Part shown: positions 7,690 through 19,205 of the stretch, in pieces
How the letters are laid out: every line of letters begins with the position of its first letter
Numbering within the stretch: the stretch's first letter is position 1
From: Prevotella sp.
Lineage (GTDB): Bacteria > Bacteroidota > Bacteroidia > Bacteroidales > Bacteroidaceae
DNA: 64,000 nt
Reading direction: 5' to 3'
NCBI GenBank assembly: GCA_017847725.1
Contig: JAGAXW010000020.1
Location: forward strand, 1 to 64,000
The notes under the pieces: model-generated
What the model was told of the DNA's origin: nothing
Database searches by the model: none
The model's input: the letters and a program-made list of their open reading frames with translations, nothing else
Made by a program: the position numbers and the translations under genes

Positions 7690-9834
7690 ATGGCAGCAAT
7701 TGGAAAAATCAGAAGCTGGGGACCAGTACTCGCTACAGTGATTGGTCTGGCCCTTTTTGCATTTATTGCCGAAGAGATGTTCCGCTCGTGCGAAGCTACG
7801 GGCAACGAGCGTCGTCAGCAAGTCGGCGAAGTGTTAGGTAAGAAAATTTCAGTGCAGGACTTCCAGGCACTGGTCGACGAGTATCAGGAGGTCATCAAGA
7901 TGACCCAGGGTCGCGACAACCTCAGTGAGGACGAGCTCAATCAGGTGAAGGACCAGGTGTGGCAGCAGTTTGTCAACAACGCCATCCTGGAGGAGGAGAC
8001 CAGCAAGCTGGGTCTGACCGTCACCGACGAGGAGTTGCAGAACGTGCTCAAGGCCGGCACCAACCCCATGCTGATGCAGACTCCTTTTGTCAATCGGCAG
8101 ACTGGTCGTTTCGAGGTGAGCCAGCTCACGAAATTCCTGAACGACTACAAGAAGCAGCAGTCGCAGGGTGGCAATGCCCAGATGATGGAGCAGTATACCC
8201 GCATCTATAACTACTGGAAATTTGTGGAGAAGAACCTCCGTCAGCAGATTCTGGGCGGCAAGTACCAGACGCTGCTCTCACAGTGCCTCTTCAGCAATCC
8301 CGTGTCGGCTCAGATGGCTTTCATGGACCAGAACGAAGAGAGCGACATACTGTTGGCCAGCATCCCCTACAGCTCTATTAAGGATGCCGACGTGGAGGTG
8401 AACGACGCCGACCTGAAGGCAAAGTATGACGAGCAGAAGGAGATGTACAAGCAGTATGCAGAGAGCCGTGATATCAAATACGTAGACTTCCAAGTGGTGG
8501 CATCCAAGGCCGACCGCGATGCCTTGATGAAGACCATGAAGGAGGCCCAGCAGCAGCTGGAGGCTGGCGTGGTGCCTGCCGAGGCCATTCGTAAGGCTCA
8601 GTCTCAGATTGCCTATACAGGTATTGCTGCCACCCGCAGCGCCTTCCCTGCCGACATCGCCGCTAAGCTGGATTCGATGCACGTAGGACAGGTGACGGCT
8701 CCCTTTGAGACGGCATACGACAATACGCTTAATGTCGTCAAGCTGATTGCCAAGACACAGATGCCCGACTCGGTGGAGTACCGCCAGATTCAGGTGGTCG
8801 CCGAGAGTGCTGATGCCGCAGCCAAGCGTGCCGACAGCATCTATACAGCCCTTCAGGGTGGTGCCGACTTCGAGCAGCTGGCCAAGAAATATGGTCAGAC
8901 GGGCGAGAAGCAGTGGATGACATCAGCTATGTACGAGCGTGCACAGACCATTGATGCTGACACTAAGACCTATCTCAACACGCTGCAGACGCTGGGTGCA
9001 GGCGAAACGAAGAACCTCCAGTTCTCACAGGCCAGCATCGTGCTGCAGGTGACTGCCCGCCGCGCCATGGTCGACAAGTACGACGCTGCCGTGGTGAAGC
9101 ATACCATCGATTTCTCTAAGTCGACCTATTCGACGGCCTATAATAACTTCAGCCAGTATGTCAGTGAGAACAAGGACATCGAGTCGCTCGAGAAGAACGC
9201 ACAGAAGTTCGGCTTCCGTGTCCAGGAGCGCAGCGACATCTACAACTCCGAGCACAACGTAGCTGGTCTGCGCGCCACCCACGACGCCATGAAGTGGGTG
9301 TTTGATGCCAAGGTCGGCGATGTGTCACCGCTCTATGAGTGTGGCAACAACGACCATCTGCTGGTCATCGCTCTGACCAAGGTGCACCCCGTAGGCTTTC
9401 GTGATCTGGCTGATGTCAAGGAGGACGTGAAGCAGCAGGTGATTCGTGACAAGAAGTTTGAGAAGGCTGCCGAGAAACTGGCAGGTGTCAAGGATATCGC
9501 CGCCGCCAAGCAGAAGGGTGCCACCGTCGACAGCGTGCGTCAGATTACCTTCTCTGCTCCTGTCTTCGTACAGTCGGCAGGTGCCAGCGAGCCCGCACTG
9601 AGCGGTGCCGTCAGTGGTGCCAAGAAAGGTGAGTTCCACGCTACTCCTGTCAAGGGCAATGGCGCAGCCTATGTGTTCCAGGTGCTGGATAAGAAGCAGC
9701 GTCCGGGCGTGACCTTCGACGTGAAGCAGCAGAGCCAGCAGTTGCAGCAGCAGGCCATGCAGGCTGCCAGCCGCTTCCTGAACGAGCTCTACCTGAAGGC
9801 TGATGTCGTAGACAATCGCTATCTCTTCTTCTGA
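7690..9834 (+). CDS. Peptidylprolyl isomerase, PpiD/SurA-like periplasmic chaperone
   Basis: A 714-residue protein anchored by one N-terminal helix (WGPVLATVIGLALFAFIAEEMF, about residues 10-31) with the rest periplasmic. A SurA_N-type helical region follows (GEVLGKKISVQDFQALVDEYQ to about residue 230). A parvulin rotamase domain sits near residues 355-455 (EYRQIQVVAESADAAAKRAD, GGADFEQLAKKYGQTG). A long C-terminal half ends in a Gln-rich helix (QQSQQLQQQAMQAASRFLNE). Such proteins fold outer-membrane and exported proteins at the inner membrane. It sits 3' of the outer-membrane protein/lptC cluster, consistent with envelope biogenesis, and a perfect terminator follows. Confidence 0.82.
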   Translation: MAAIGKIRSWGPVLATVIGLALFAFIAEEMFRSCEATGNERRQQVGEVLGKKISVQDFQALVDEYQEVIKMTQGRDNLSEDELNQVKDQVWQQFVNNAILEEETSKLGLTVTDEELQNVLKAGTNPMLMQTPFVNRQTGRFEVSQLTKFLNDYKKQQSQGGNAQMMEQYTRIYNYWKFVEKNLRQQILGGKYQTLLSQCLFSNPVSAQMAFMDQNEESDILLASIPYSSIKDADVEVNDADLKAKYDEQKEMYKQYAESRDIKYVDFQVVASKADRDALMKTMKEAQQQLEAGVVPAEAIRKAQSQIAYTGIAATRSAFPADIAAKLDSMHVGQVTAPFETAYDNTLNVVKLIAKTQMPDSVEYRQIQVVAESADAAAKRADSIYTALQGGADFEQLAKKYGQTGEKQWMTSAMYERAQTIDADTKTYLNTLQTLGAGETKNLQFSQASIVLQVTARRAMVDKYDAAVVKHTIDFSKSTYSTAYNNFSQYVSENKDIESLEKNAQKFGFRVQERSDIYNSEHNVAGLRATHDAMKWVFDAKVGDVSPLYECGNNDHLLVIALTKVHPVGFRDLADVKEDVKQQVIRDKKFEKAAEKLAGVKDIAAAKQKGATVDSVRQITFSAPVFVQSAGASEPALSGAVSGAKKGEFHATPVKGNGAAYVFQVLDKKQRPGVTFDVKQQSQQLQQQAMQAASRFLNELYLKADVVDNRYLFF

Positions 9835-9855
9835 TTACAGAAGTACGAAATATAG

Positions 9856-9897
9856 AATCACGACAGGATAATTTGGTATCCTGTCGTGATTTTTTTT
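9856..9897 (+). terminator. Rho-independent terminator after the PpiD-like gene
   Basis: A perfect 15-bp inverted repeat (AATCACGACAGGATA at 9856-9870 against 9877-9891, 6-base loop) is followed by a run of T to 9897. Confidence 0.92.
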
Positions 9898-9929
9898 ATC
9901 ATTGTGATTGATTATTGTTTTTTTTTTTG

Positions 9930-9937
9930 TACCTTTG
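9930..9937 (+). promoter_or_regulatory. Promoter -7 element (TACCTTTG) of lepA
   Basis: TACCTTTG is a near-ideal Bacteroidota -7 element 24 bases before the lepA ATG, directly after the upstream terminator. Confidence 0.7.
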
Positions 9938-9961
9938 CAACGCTATATATTTTAAGGTAAA

Positions 9962-11743
<1,782 letters not shown>

Positions 11744-11782
11744 AAATACAACGAACCTAAAACCTAATTAACTAAAAAGCAA

Positions 11783-12388
11783 ATGACAACAATTGGACTG
11801 ACTACAAGAGATGTGGCACGCGAGCTGGCACGACGATATAGCACGATGACGCACGACGAATTGGACGTGTTGGAAAGCATACTGGTGCCTATGAAATTTC
11901 AGAAGGGAGAACTGATACTGAAGGAAGGCGAGGTGGCCAGCAATATCTATTGGGTGGTGAAGGGCCTGATACGCCAGTTCTACTACAAGAATGGAAAAGA
12001 GCTGACAGAGTATATGGCTACGGAGAATATGATATGTATGAGTATCGAGAGCCTGTTTAAGGAACAGCCCAGCCGTCTGCAGATTCAAGCTATCGAGCCG
12101 ACGATAGTCTTTGCCATGCCGAAGTCCAGACTGGAGCGTGAGGCTGTGAGAAATGTGAATATACAGATGCTTTACCGTAAGATACTGGAAGAGTCGCTGA
12201 TACTCTCGCAGATACGTGCCGACATGCTACGTTTTGAGTCGGCGCCGGAGCGTTATGCCAAATTGGTGAAGCGTGCTCCCCAACTGGTGTTGCGTGCTCC
12301 GTTGGTGTATATCGCCAGCTACTTGCAGATGACACCGGAAACATTGAGCCGTGTCCGTACGTCGGCACTGCTGGACGACAAGGACTAA
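11783..12388 (+). CDS. Crp/Fnr-family transcriptional regulator
   Basis: A 201-residue protein with a cyclic-nucleotide-binding fold (about residues 20-130: FQKGELILKEGEVASNIYWVVKGLIRQF, YMATENMICMS) and a C-terminal helix-turn-helix (VYIASYLQMTPETLSRVR, about 174-191). The N-domain lacks the canonical cAMP-contacting RSA motif and has no cysteines suited to an Fe-S cluster, so the ligand is unknown. This is common for Bacteroidota Crp-like proteins. Its 3' end overlaps the convergent ispE by 4 bp. No target site could be identified nearby. Confidence 0.8.
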   Translation: MTTIGLTTRDVARELARRYSTMTHDELDVLESILVPMKFQKGELILKEGEVASNIYWVVKGLIRQFYYKNGKELTEYMATENMICMSIESLFKEQPSRLQIQAIEPTIVFAMPKSRLEREAVRNVNIQMLYRKILEESLILSQIRADMLRFESAPERYAKLVKRAPQLVLRAPLVYIASYLQMTPETLSRVRTSALLDDKD

Positions 12389-13218
12389 AGTCGTCCGACG
12401 AATGTAAACATCCCAGGGAATATGTGCTGAATCTCTGTCGGAGATTCCTTGAATAGTCCAAACAGGGCGCTACCAGAGCCGGACATGGCGGCATAGGTGG
12501 CGCCTATTTCGTATAACTTGTCTCTGACGGCCTTGATTTCGGGATGCAGGGCGAATACGCTCTCTTCAAAGTCGTTGGTCAGTAGTCCGCGCCAGGTCTC
12601 TACGGGCTGTGCCACCACTTCACGGCAGTTTTTTGTAGGATATTTCGGCTGAATCAGTGAGAAGGCTTCTCTCGTCGGAACGGGAATGTCGGGACGTACC
12701 ACCACAATATGCCAGTTGCTGAGGTCGAGGCTGATGGGTGTGAGGCGTTCCCCGATGCCCTCGGCATAGCAGGGCTCGCTGAGAATGAAGAAGGGACAGT
12801 CGGCACCTAAACGGGCAGCATACTGAATCATCTGTTCTGTGGTAAGCTGCAGGTCGAACGACTGGTTGAGCAGTCGTATCATGTAGGCGCAGTCGCTGGA
12901 ACCACCACCCATTCCGGCTTGTGTGGGGATGTTCTTACAGAGGTGGGCGCGCAGAGGAGGCAGGGTAGGGTAGTCTTCCTTCAGAAGTCGATAGCCCTTG
13001 ACGACAAGATTCTGCCGTACGTCGCCCTCAATATGAATATTCGTCACTGTTAAATCGCAGTCGTCTGCATCCTCGTCGCCTGCGTCCACAGGGCTTATCT
13101 CCAGCAGGTCTCTGATGGGGACAGGATAGAAGACGGTCTGCAGGTTGTGGTATCCGTCGGGACGTTTCTCTACGATGTTGAGTCCAAGGTTAATCTTGGC
13201 AATGGGATATGTCTTCAT
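12385..13218 (-). CDS. ispE: 4-diphosphocytidyl-2-C-methyl-D-erythritol kinase
   Basis: A 277-residue GHMP kinase that phosphorylates CDP-methylerythritol in the non-mevalonate isoprenoid pathway. It starts MKTYPIAKINLGLNI with the substrate-binding Lys and shows RPDGYHNLQTVFYP, the ATP-binding loop IPTQAGMGGGSSDCA, LGADCPFF, and the C-terminal glycine motif MSGSGSALFGLF. An in-frame extension of 37 codons upstream to 13329 lies inside the preceding gene and lacks homology, so ATG 13218 is used. It lies 4 bp behind a small secreted-protein gene, probably in one transcript. Confidence 0.95.
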   Translation of the reverse strand: MKTYPIAKINLGLNIVEKRPDGYHNLQTVFYPVPIRDLLEISPVDAGDEDADDCDLTVTNIHIEGDVRQNLVVKGYRLLKEDYPTLPPLRAHLCKNIPTQAGMGGGSSDCAYMIRLLNQSFDLQLTTEQMIQYAARLGADCPFFILSEPCYAEGIGERLTPISLDLSNWHIVVVRPDIPVPTREAFSLIQPKYPTKNCREVVAQPVETWRGLLTNDFEESVFALHPEIKAVRDKLYEIGATYAAMSGSGSALFGLFKESPTEIQHIFPGMFTFVGRL

Positions 13219-13222
13219 AGCT

Positions 13223-13645
13223 TTAATGTCTGATAAGTTCGATGGTCTTAGGCAGTTTCTGCCATTTTCCGTTTTGGGGTATTTTGATGGTGCTGCCTTT
13301 GCCCTGCCGCAAGATGTACAGGGAGTCATTCTCGCGTGTCAGCGTCGCTTGCAAGTCTTCGCTGCCAAAATCGTTGATGAGCTGTAACTCAGCCTTTTTG
13401 TCGCTCAGGACCTTGCAGGAGGTAATCACCCAGCAGAAGGAGTTGTGCCGCTTCCGCAGATATCCGGGCAGTTCGCCATAGAGTTCCTGTCCGGGAATGG
13501 TGATGTTCTGTGCATAGAAGTCTATATGCAGATAGATGTCGTATTCTTTATTAATAAGGTACGCACGAAAAGGCGTGTCTGAACGCTGTGCTTGTACGCC
13601 TAATACGGAGAGCACGATGACGGCGATGACTATCAATCTTTTCAT
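13223..13645 (-). CDS. Small secreted protein of unknown function
   Basis: A 140-residue protein from ATG 13645 (an alternative start 9 bases earlier adds MTF). It has a clear signal peptide (MKRLIVIAVIVLSVLGVQA, cleaved before QRSD). The mature part of about 120 residues looks beta-rich (DIYLHIDFYAQNITIPGQ, NSFCWVITSCKVLSDKKAELQLIND, SLYILRQGKGSTIKIP) and has two cysteines close together (CWVITSC). No family is recognised. It lies directly upstream of ispE with 4 bp between them. A role in the envelope is all that can be inferred. Confidence 0.7.
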   Translation of the reverse strand: MKRLIVIAVIVLSVLGVQAQRSDTPFRAYLINKEYDIYLHIDFYAQNITIPGQELYGELPGYLRKRHNSFCWVITSCKVLSDKKAELQLINDFGSEDLQATLTRENDSLYILRQGKGSTIKIPQNGKWQKLPKTIELIRH

Positions 13646-13749
13646 AAATGTCATATATTTTAGGCAAAGGTAATAAATCTACGTCAAAAAAAGCATTTTT
13701 TTCTTGAAAAATAAATGCCTTATCATGTTAGTATTTAAAAAAAATTAAG

Positions 13750-13757
13750 TAACTTTG
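13750..13757 (+). promoter_or_regulatory. Promoter -7 element (TAACTTTG) of the glycogen operon
   Basis: TAACTTTG lies 23 bases before the glycogen synthase ATG, within an A/T-rich intergenic region. Confidence 0.65.
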
Positions 13758-13780
13758 TAGCCGTAATACATGTATTAAGA

Positions 13781-15454
13781 ATGGAACGAGATTATTTAAG
13801 GCCTGATTACATCTTTGAGTCAAGCTGGGAAGTATGTAATAAAGTAGGAGGAATTTATACTGTACTTTCCACTCGCGCAAAGACACTACAGGAAGCCATG
13901 AAGGATCATATCATTTTTATTGGTCCTGATTTCTGGAAGGAAAATGAAAGTCCGTATTTTCGAGAAGAAAAGTCGCTTTTTGCCGATTGGCAGTGGGAGG
14001 CCAAGGAACATGGTATCAACGTCAGAATAGGGCGTTGGACTGTTCCGGGCGAACCGGTGGCTATTCTCGTGGACTTCATTCCCTTTTTCGAGAAGAAAAA
14101 TGAGATATATGGTTGGCTGTGGGAAAAATATGGTGTAGACTCTCTTCATGCCTATGGCGACTACGACGAGGCTTCTATGTTCTCTTATGCCGCTGCTCTG
14201 GTTGTAGAGAGTTTTTATCATTATTTCCTGAACGACCAGCAGCGTGTGGTCTATCATGCCAACGAGTGGATGTGCGGACTGGGTGCGCTCTATATCAATT
14301 ATCGGCTGCCCCAGATAGGTACTGTCTTCACGACTCATGCCACCAGCATAGGCCGTTCGATTGCCGGTAATCAGAAGCCGCTGTACGACTATCTCTTCGC
14401 CTACAATGGCGACCAGATGGCTGAGGAACTGAACATGCAGAGCAAGCACTCTATAGAGAAGCAGACTGCCATGTATGTGGACTGCTTCACGACGGTCAGT
14501 GACATCACTGCCAATGAGTGTAAGGAGCTGCTCGACAAACCTGTCGACGTCGTTCTTCCCAACGGCTTTGACAATAGTTTCGTACCCAAGGGAGCAGCAT
14601 TTACACGAAAGCGCCATGCAGCTCGTCGCCGCCTGCTGCAGGTGGCACAGGCTTTGACGGGCGACCGGTTTGACGACGATACGCTGATAGTATCTACCAG
14701 TGGACGCTACGAGTTCCGCAACAAAGGCATCGACGTGTTTGTCGAGGCCATGAACCGCTTGCTGCGTGACAAGAACCTGAAGAAAAAAGTTGTGGCATTC
14801 ATCGAAGTGCCCGGGTGGGTTGGTGAACCTCGCAAGGACTTGCAGGAGCGTCTGCAAAGTGACAAGGTATATGATACGCCGCTTGACATTCCGTTGATTA
14901 CACACTGGCTGCACAACATGAGTCATGACAACGTGCTGAGCATGCTGAAGTATTACGATATGCACAACCATAAGGACGATAGTGTAAAGGTTATCTTCCT
15001 GCCGTGCTATCTGGACGGAAAGGACGGCATTGTCAACATGACCTATTACGATGTGGTATTGGGCAACGACCTTTGCGTATATCCCTCGTACTACGAGCCG
15101 TGGGGCTATACGCCTCTGGAGGCCATCGCTTTCAAGGTGCCTTGTATCACAACTGACTTGGCTGGCTTTGGACTCTGGGCCAATAAGGAGTTCGGTCATA
15201 ACGGCAATATCGTGGATGGCGTGAGTGTAATACATCGCACCGACTATAACTATTCGGAGGTGGCCGATGCCATCAAGGACACGGTGGCAGCGTTCTCTGC
15301 CATGAGTGATAAAGAAGTGGAGGCTTGTCGCAAGAAGGCCGAAGCCCTGTCAAAGAAAGCGCTGTGGAGTGAGTTTATCAAATACTATGAAGAGGCTTAC
15401 GATATAGCATTGAGAAAAGCGGAACAAAGAAAAAAATCAATAGGAATTTTATAG
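13781..15454 (+). CDS. Glycogen synthase, GT3 family (eukaryote-type)
   Basis: A 557-residue cytoplasmic glycosyltransferase resembling fungal/animal glycogen synthase rather than bacterial GlgA. It starts PDYIFESSWEVCNKVGGIYTVLSTRA and contains HANEWMCGLGALY, FTTHATSIGR, VVLPNGFD and the donor-site Glu motif YYEPWGYTPLEAIAFKVP. GT3 enzymes build alpha-1,4-glucan from a nucleotide-glucose. Bacteroidota commonly use this type. It precedes a glycogen phosphorylase by 9 bp, so synthesis and breakdown enzymes share one operon. No branching or pyrophosphorylase gene is in the window. Confidence 0.9.
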   Translation: MERDYLRPDYIFESSWEVCNKVGGIYTVLSTRAKTLQEAMKDHIIFIGPDFWKENESPYFREEKSLFADWQWEAKEHGINVRIGRWTVPGEPVAILVDFIPFFEKKNEIYGWLWEKYGVDSLHAYGDYDEASMFSYAAALVVESFYHYFLNDQQRVVYHANEWMCGLGALYINYRLPQIGTVFTTHATSIGRSIAGNQKPLYDYLFAYNGDQMAEELNMQSKHSIEKQTAMYVDCFTTVSDITANECKELLDKPVDVVLPNGFDNSFVPKGAAFTRKRHAARRRLLQVAQALTGDRFDDDTLIVSTSGRYEFRNKGIDVFVEAMNRLLRDKNLKKKVVAFIEVPGWVGEPRKDLQERLQSDKVYDTPLDIPLITHWLHNMSHDNVLSMLKYYDMHNHKDDSVKVIFLPCYLDGKDGIVNMTYYDVVLGNDLCVYPSYYEPWGYTPLEAIAFKVPCITTDLAGFGLWANKEFGHNGNIVDGVSVIHRTDYNYSEVADAIKDTVAAFSAMSDKEVEACRKKAEALSKKALWSEFIKYYEEAYDIALRKAEQRKKSIGIL

Positions 15455-15463
15455 GTTTATATT

Positions 15464-18043
15464 ATGAAGATTAAAGCTGATTATGTAAATGCTCCCCAGT
15501 GGAAGGAGTTGACTGTCAAGTCAAGTCTTCCCGAGCAATTGAAGTGTCTGGACGAGATTGCCCATAACATGTGGTGGGTATGGAATTTCGAGGCGCGCGA
15601 CCTGTTCCGTGACCTTGATTCAGAGATTTACCATGACGTGAAGCACAATCCCGTGATGTTGCTGGAGCGACTGAGCTTTGCCCGCAAGGAGGAAATCCTG
15701 AAGGACAAGGCGCTGATGAAGCGCGTCAAGGACGTTTATGCACAGTTCCGTGCCTACATGGACGTGGAGCCTGACAAGACTCGTCCTTCAGTGGCCTACT
15801 TCTGCATGGAGTATGGCATCCATTCAGCCCTGAAGATCTACTCGGGCGGTCTGGGTATGCTGGCCGGCGACTACGTGAAGGAGGCTTCCGACTCTAACGT
15901 CGACATGTGTGCCGTAGGTTTCCTGTACCGTTTCGGATATTTCACACAGAGCCTCTCGATGGACGGACAGCAGATTGCCAACTACGAGGCCCAGAACTTT
16001 GGCTCGCTGCCCATCGAGCGTCAGCTTGACAAGGACGGCAATCCGATGGTTATCGACGTGCCTTACACCAACTACCAGGTGCATGCATATGTGTGGCGTG
16101 TCAATGTAGGTCGTGTGAAGCTCTATCTGCTGGACACCGACAACGAGATGAACTCTGACTTCGACAAGCCCATCACCCACAGCCTCTACGGTGGCGACTG
16201 GGAGAACCGACTGAAGCAGGAGATTCTGCTGGGCATCGGCGGTATGCTGCTGCTGAAGAAACTGGGCATTAAGAAGGACATCTATCACTGCAACGAGGGT
16301 CACGCAGCACTCTGCAACCTACAGCGCCTGTGCGACTATATCGAGAACGACGGTCTGACATTCAACCAGGCGCTCGAACTGGTTCGCGCCTCTGGCCTGT
16401 ACACCGTCCACACACCTGTTCCTGCCGGTCACGACTACTTCGAGGAGGGCCTGTTCGGCAAGTACATGGGTGGCTATCCCCAGAAGCTGGGCATCACCTG
16501 GGACGAGTTCATCGGCATGGGCCGTACCAATCCTGAGGACAAGGGCGAGAAGTTCTGTATGTCAACCTTCGCCTGCAACACCTGTCAGGAGGTTAACGGC
16601 GTGTCCAAGCTGCACGGATGGGTTTCCCAGAAGATGTTCGCACCTATCTGGAACGGATACTATCCTGAGGAGAACCACGTGGGCTATGTGACCAACGGCG
16701 TGCACTTCCCCACATGGGCTGCCGCCGAGTGGCGCGCCCTCTATGCCAAGTATTTCGACGCGAAGTTCCTGAGCGACCAGTCGAACGAGGAAATCTGGCA
16801 TGGCATCTACAATTGTCCCGACGAGGAGATATGGGCTACTCGCAAGGCGCTGAAAGCCAAGTTGTTCGATTATATCACCATACAGTTCCAGGAGACCTGG
16901 CTGAAGAACCAGGGCGATCCTGCACGCATCGTGAAGCTTGTTGAGCGTTTCAATCCCAACTCACTGGTCATCGGCTTCTGCCGCCGCTTTGCCACCTACA
17001 AGCGTGCCCACCTGCTGTTCACCGACCTGGATCGCCTCTCCAGGATTGTCAACAACCCCGAACGTCCCGTCATCTTCCTGTTTGCCGGCAAGGCTCATCC
17101 TGCCGACGGTGCTGGCCAGGGCCTTATCAAGAAGATTTTCGAAATCTCACAGCGTGACGAGTTCCAGGGCAAGATTATCTTCCTCGAGGACTACGACTTC
17201 CTGCTGGCGCGCCGCCTGGTATCCGGTGTCGACATCTGGATGAATACGCCGACACGTCCGCTCGAGGCATCAGGTACATCTGGTGAGAAAGCCGAGATGA
17301 ACGGTGTCGTCAACCTGTCCGTCAAGGACGGCTGGTGGCTGGAGGGCTATCGCGAGGGTGCCGGATGGGCACTCACCGAGAAACGCACCTACCAGAACCA
17401 GGGCTATCAGGACCAGCTCGACGCTGCTACCATCTATCACCTGCTGGAAGACGAGATTGTGCCGCTCTACTACGACACCGACAAGAAGGGTATCTCCAAG
17501 GGTTGGATTAAGGTGCTGAAGAACTCTATCGCACAGATTGCTCCTCACTACACCATGAAGCGCCAGCTGGACGACTACTATTCTAAGTTCTACGAGAAAC
17601 AGGCCAAGCGCTTCAAGGAACTGTCGAAGAACGACAACCGTATAGCCAAGGAAATTGCACAGTGGAAGGAAACCGTTGCCGAGCGCTGGGATGCTATCAA
17701 CGTGGTGAGCTGCGAGTGGAACTTCCCTGTAAACGGCTGCGAGGCAGGCAAGGAGTACAACATCAAGTACGTCATCAACGAGCAGGGCCTCGATGATGCC
17801 ATCGGTCTGGAGAAAGTGAACCTCTGCTCCGACAAGAACGGCGAGGAGCGTGTGTTCTCGGTAGAACCGTTGAAGATGACTGGTCACGAGGGCAACAACT
17901 ATACCTTCGAGGCTACGCTGGCTCCGCGCCAGTTCGGTCAGTACCACTCGGCCATCCGTATGTATCCCAAGCACAAGAACCTGCCTCACCGTCAGGACTT
18001 CTGCTATGTGAAGTGGCTGGAACTACCTAACATTAACATGTAA
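15464..18043 (+). CDS. glgP: Alpha-glucan (glycogen) phosphorylase, GT35
   Basis: An 859-residue phosphorylase that releases glucose-1-phosphate from glycogen. It has the N-terminal DUF3417 region ([14 protein letters not shown]) and then the GT35 core: [59 protein letters not shown], and the pyridoxal-phosphate region [14 protein letters not shown] with the conserved Lys. The common TSGMK is TSGEK here. About 180 C-terminal residues form an additional domain ([18 protein letters not shown] to the end). It follows glycogen synthase by 9 bp, and a bidirectional terminator follows. Confidence 0.93.
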   Translation: MKIKADYVNAPQWKELTVKSSLPEQLKCLDEIAHNMWWVWNFEARDLFRDLDSEIYHDVKHNPVMLLERLSFARKEEILKDKALMKRVKDVYAQFRAYMDVEPDKTRPSVAYFCMEYGIHSALKIYSGGLGMLAGDYVKEASDSNVDMCAVGFLYRFGYFTQSLSMDGQQIANYEAQNFGSLPIERQLDKDGNPMVIDVPYTNYQVHAYVWRVNVGRVKLYLLDTDNEMNSDFDKPITHSLYGGDWENRLKQEILLGIGGMLLLKKLGIKKDIYHCNEGHAALCNLQRLCDYIENDGLTFNQALELVRASGLYTVHTPVPAGHDYFEEGLFGKYMGGYPQKLGITWDEFIGMGRTNPEDKGEKFCMSTFACNTCQEVNGVSKLHGWVSQKMFAPIWNGYYPEENHVGYVTNGVHFPTWAAAEWRALYAKYFDAKFLSDQSNEEIWHGIYNCPDEEIWATRKALKAKLFDYITIQFQETWLKNQGDPARIVKLVERFNPNSLVIGFCRRFATYKRAHLLFTDLDRLSRIVNNPERPVIFLFAGKAHPADGAGQGLIKKIFEISQRDEFQGKIIFLEDYDFLLARRLVSGVDIWMNTPTRPLEASGTSGEKAEMNGVVNLSVKDGWWLEGYREGAGWALTEKRTYQNQGYQDQLDAATIYHLLEDEIVPLYYDTDKKGISKGWIKVLKNSIAQIAPHYTMKRQLDDYYSKFYEKQAKRFKELSKNDNRIAKEIAQWKETVAERWDAINVVSCEWNFPVNGCEAGKEYNIKYVINEQGLDDAIGLEKVNLCSDKNGEERVFSVEPLKMTGHEGNNYTFEATLAPRQFGQYHSAIRMYPKHKNLPHRQDFCYVKWLELPNINM

Positions 18044-18049
18044 CATAAA

Positions 18050-18088
18050 AATAATCTCTTGGGAAATCCCAAGAGATTATTTTTTTTA
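18050..18088. terminator. Bidirectional terminator between glgP and the TlpA-like gene
   Basis: AATAATCTCTTGGGA (18050-18064) pairs with 18067-18081, followed by T-rich sequence on the plus strand and preceded by A-rich sequence for the minus strand. It separates two convergent transcripts. Confidence 0.9.
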
Positions 18089-18101
18089 TTGTGTAATTTC
18101 T

Positions 18102-19205
18102 TTATTTAAGATATTCAGCAATATATTCCTGAAGGGCCTCACCACGTAATCCGCGACGCAGAATCTTGCCGGTATTGTCTACAACAATGGTGTGAGGGAT
18201 ACCGGTAATGTTGAACTGCTGGGCTGCAGCATTGTCCCATCCTTTAAGGTCGCTCATCTGGGGCCACTTGATACCAAGTCTATCTATAGCCATCATCCAG
18301 TCGTCTTTGTCTTGGTCGAGAGAAATGCCCACGATGCCCAGGCCAGAGTCCTTGAATTTGTCATACATTTCAACCATGATAGGCATCTCCTGTCGACAGG
18401 GACCACACCATGATGCCCAGAAATCGATGATGGTAATCTTGTTCTTCCTAATCTCCTCCATGATGCTCAACTGACTGCCTTCGGGAGTTGCCTGTGAGAA
18501 GTCGTTGATGGTTGAGCCTTCGGATGTCTTGGCACTCGCTTCTATGCTCTTCTTGATGTCCTGGATGCCGGGGCGTTGCTTCATGGCGTCAGGCAGTTTC
18601 TCTATGAGACGAGCACGTGTGGCGTTGTTGATAACCTCCTCAGGATAGTAGACCAGTAGGAAATAGCCAAACTCATTGTCGATGTTTTCCTCTGCGGCAT
18701 TGACAACAATGTCAGAAAAGCGCTTGTTGAGCTTGTCGATTTTCTCCATGCCTTTCTTCTGCTCTTCCTCACTGACGGTATTACCATAGATGTGCTCGGC
18801 AATATGGTTGATTTCCTTGCCGATGGCCATTACCGAGTCGTTCAGCTTCTGCCACTCGTTGTTGCATTTCGTACCGCCGACACGTGACATTCCTACCGTC
18901 TCAGAGAGTGAGATGGTGATGGTTCCCGGCTCAACAAAAAATGGGGCGTTGATTTCATTGCGTGCAGCATAATACACCATTGCCAGATACACGGAGTCTG
19001 TCTCGCTTTCGAATGTAAACTTGCCGTCCTTGACAACCAGTGTGTCTGAGGGTATGCCTGTTTGCATGTCTGAGGTGAGGTAGAGGGTGTCTCCATCCTC
19101 CATTCCAGAAACCGACCCCTGTATTTTATAGGTGTTGGACTGACATGCTGTTAGTGCCAAGAAGGCAATGGCACTATACAATATACTGGTCGGAAATACT
19201 TTCAT
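18102..19205 (-). CDS. TlpA-like thioredoxin-fold lipoprotein
   Basis: A 367-residue periplasmic lipoprotein (MKVFPTSILYSAIAFLALTAC lipobox). The N-terminal DUF4369-type domain (YKIQGSVSGMEDGDTLYL, DTLVVKDGKFTFE) is followed by a helical linker and a C-terminal thioredoxin domain with active site WASWCGPCRQEMP near residue 265 and the cis-Pro region TGIPHTIVVD. Such Bacteroidota proteins reduce or oxidise disulphides at the envelope. The start at 19205 overlaps the 3' end of prs by 32 bp. An upstream in-frame start at 19250 would deepen the overlap and displace the lipobox, so it is not used. Confidence 0.85.
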   Translation of the reverse strand: MKVFPTSILYSAIAFLALTACQSNTYKIQGSVSGMEDGDTLYLTSDMQTGIPSDTLVVKDGKFTFESETDSVYLAMVYYAARNEINAPFFVEPGTITISLSETVGMSRVGGTKCNNEWQKLNDSVMAIGKEINHIAEHIYGNTVSEEEQKKGMEKIDKLNKRFSDIVVNAAEENIDNEFGYFLLVYYPEEVINNATRARLIEKLPDAMKQRPGIQDIKKSIEASAKTSEGSTINDFSQATPEGSQLSIMEEIRKNKITIIDFWASWCGPCRQEMPIMVEMYDKFKDSGLGIVGISLDQDKDDWMMAIDRLGIKWPQMSDLKGWDNAAAQQFNITGIPHTIVVDNTGKILRRGLRGEALQEYIAEYLK

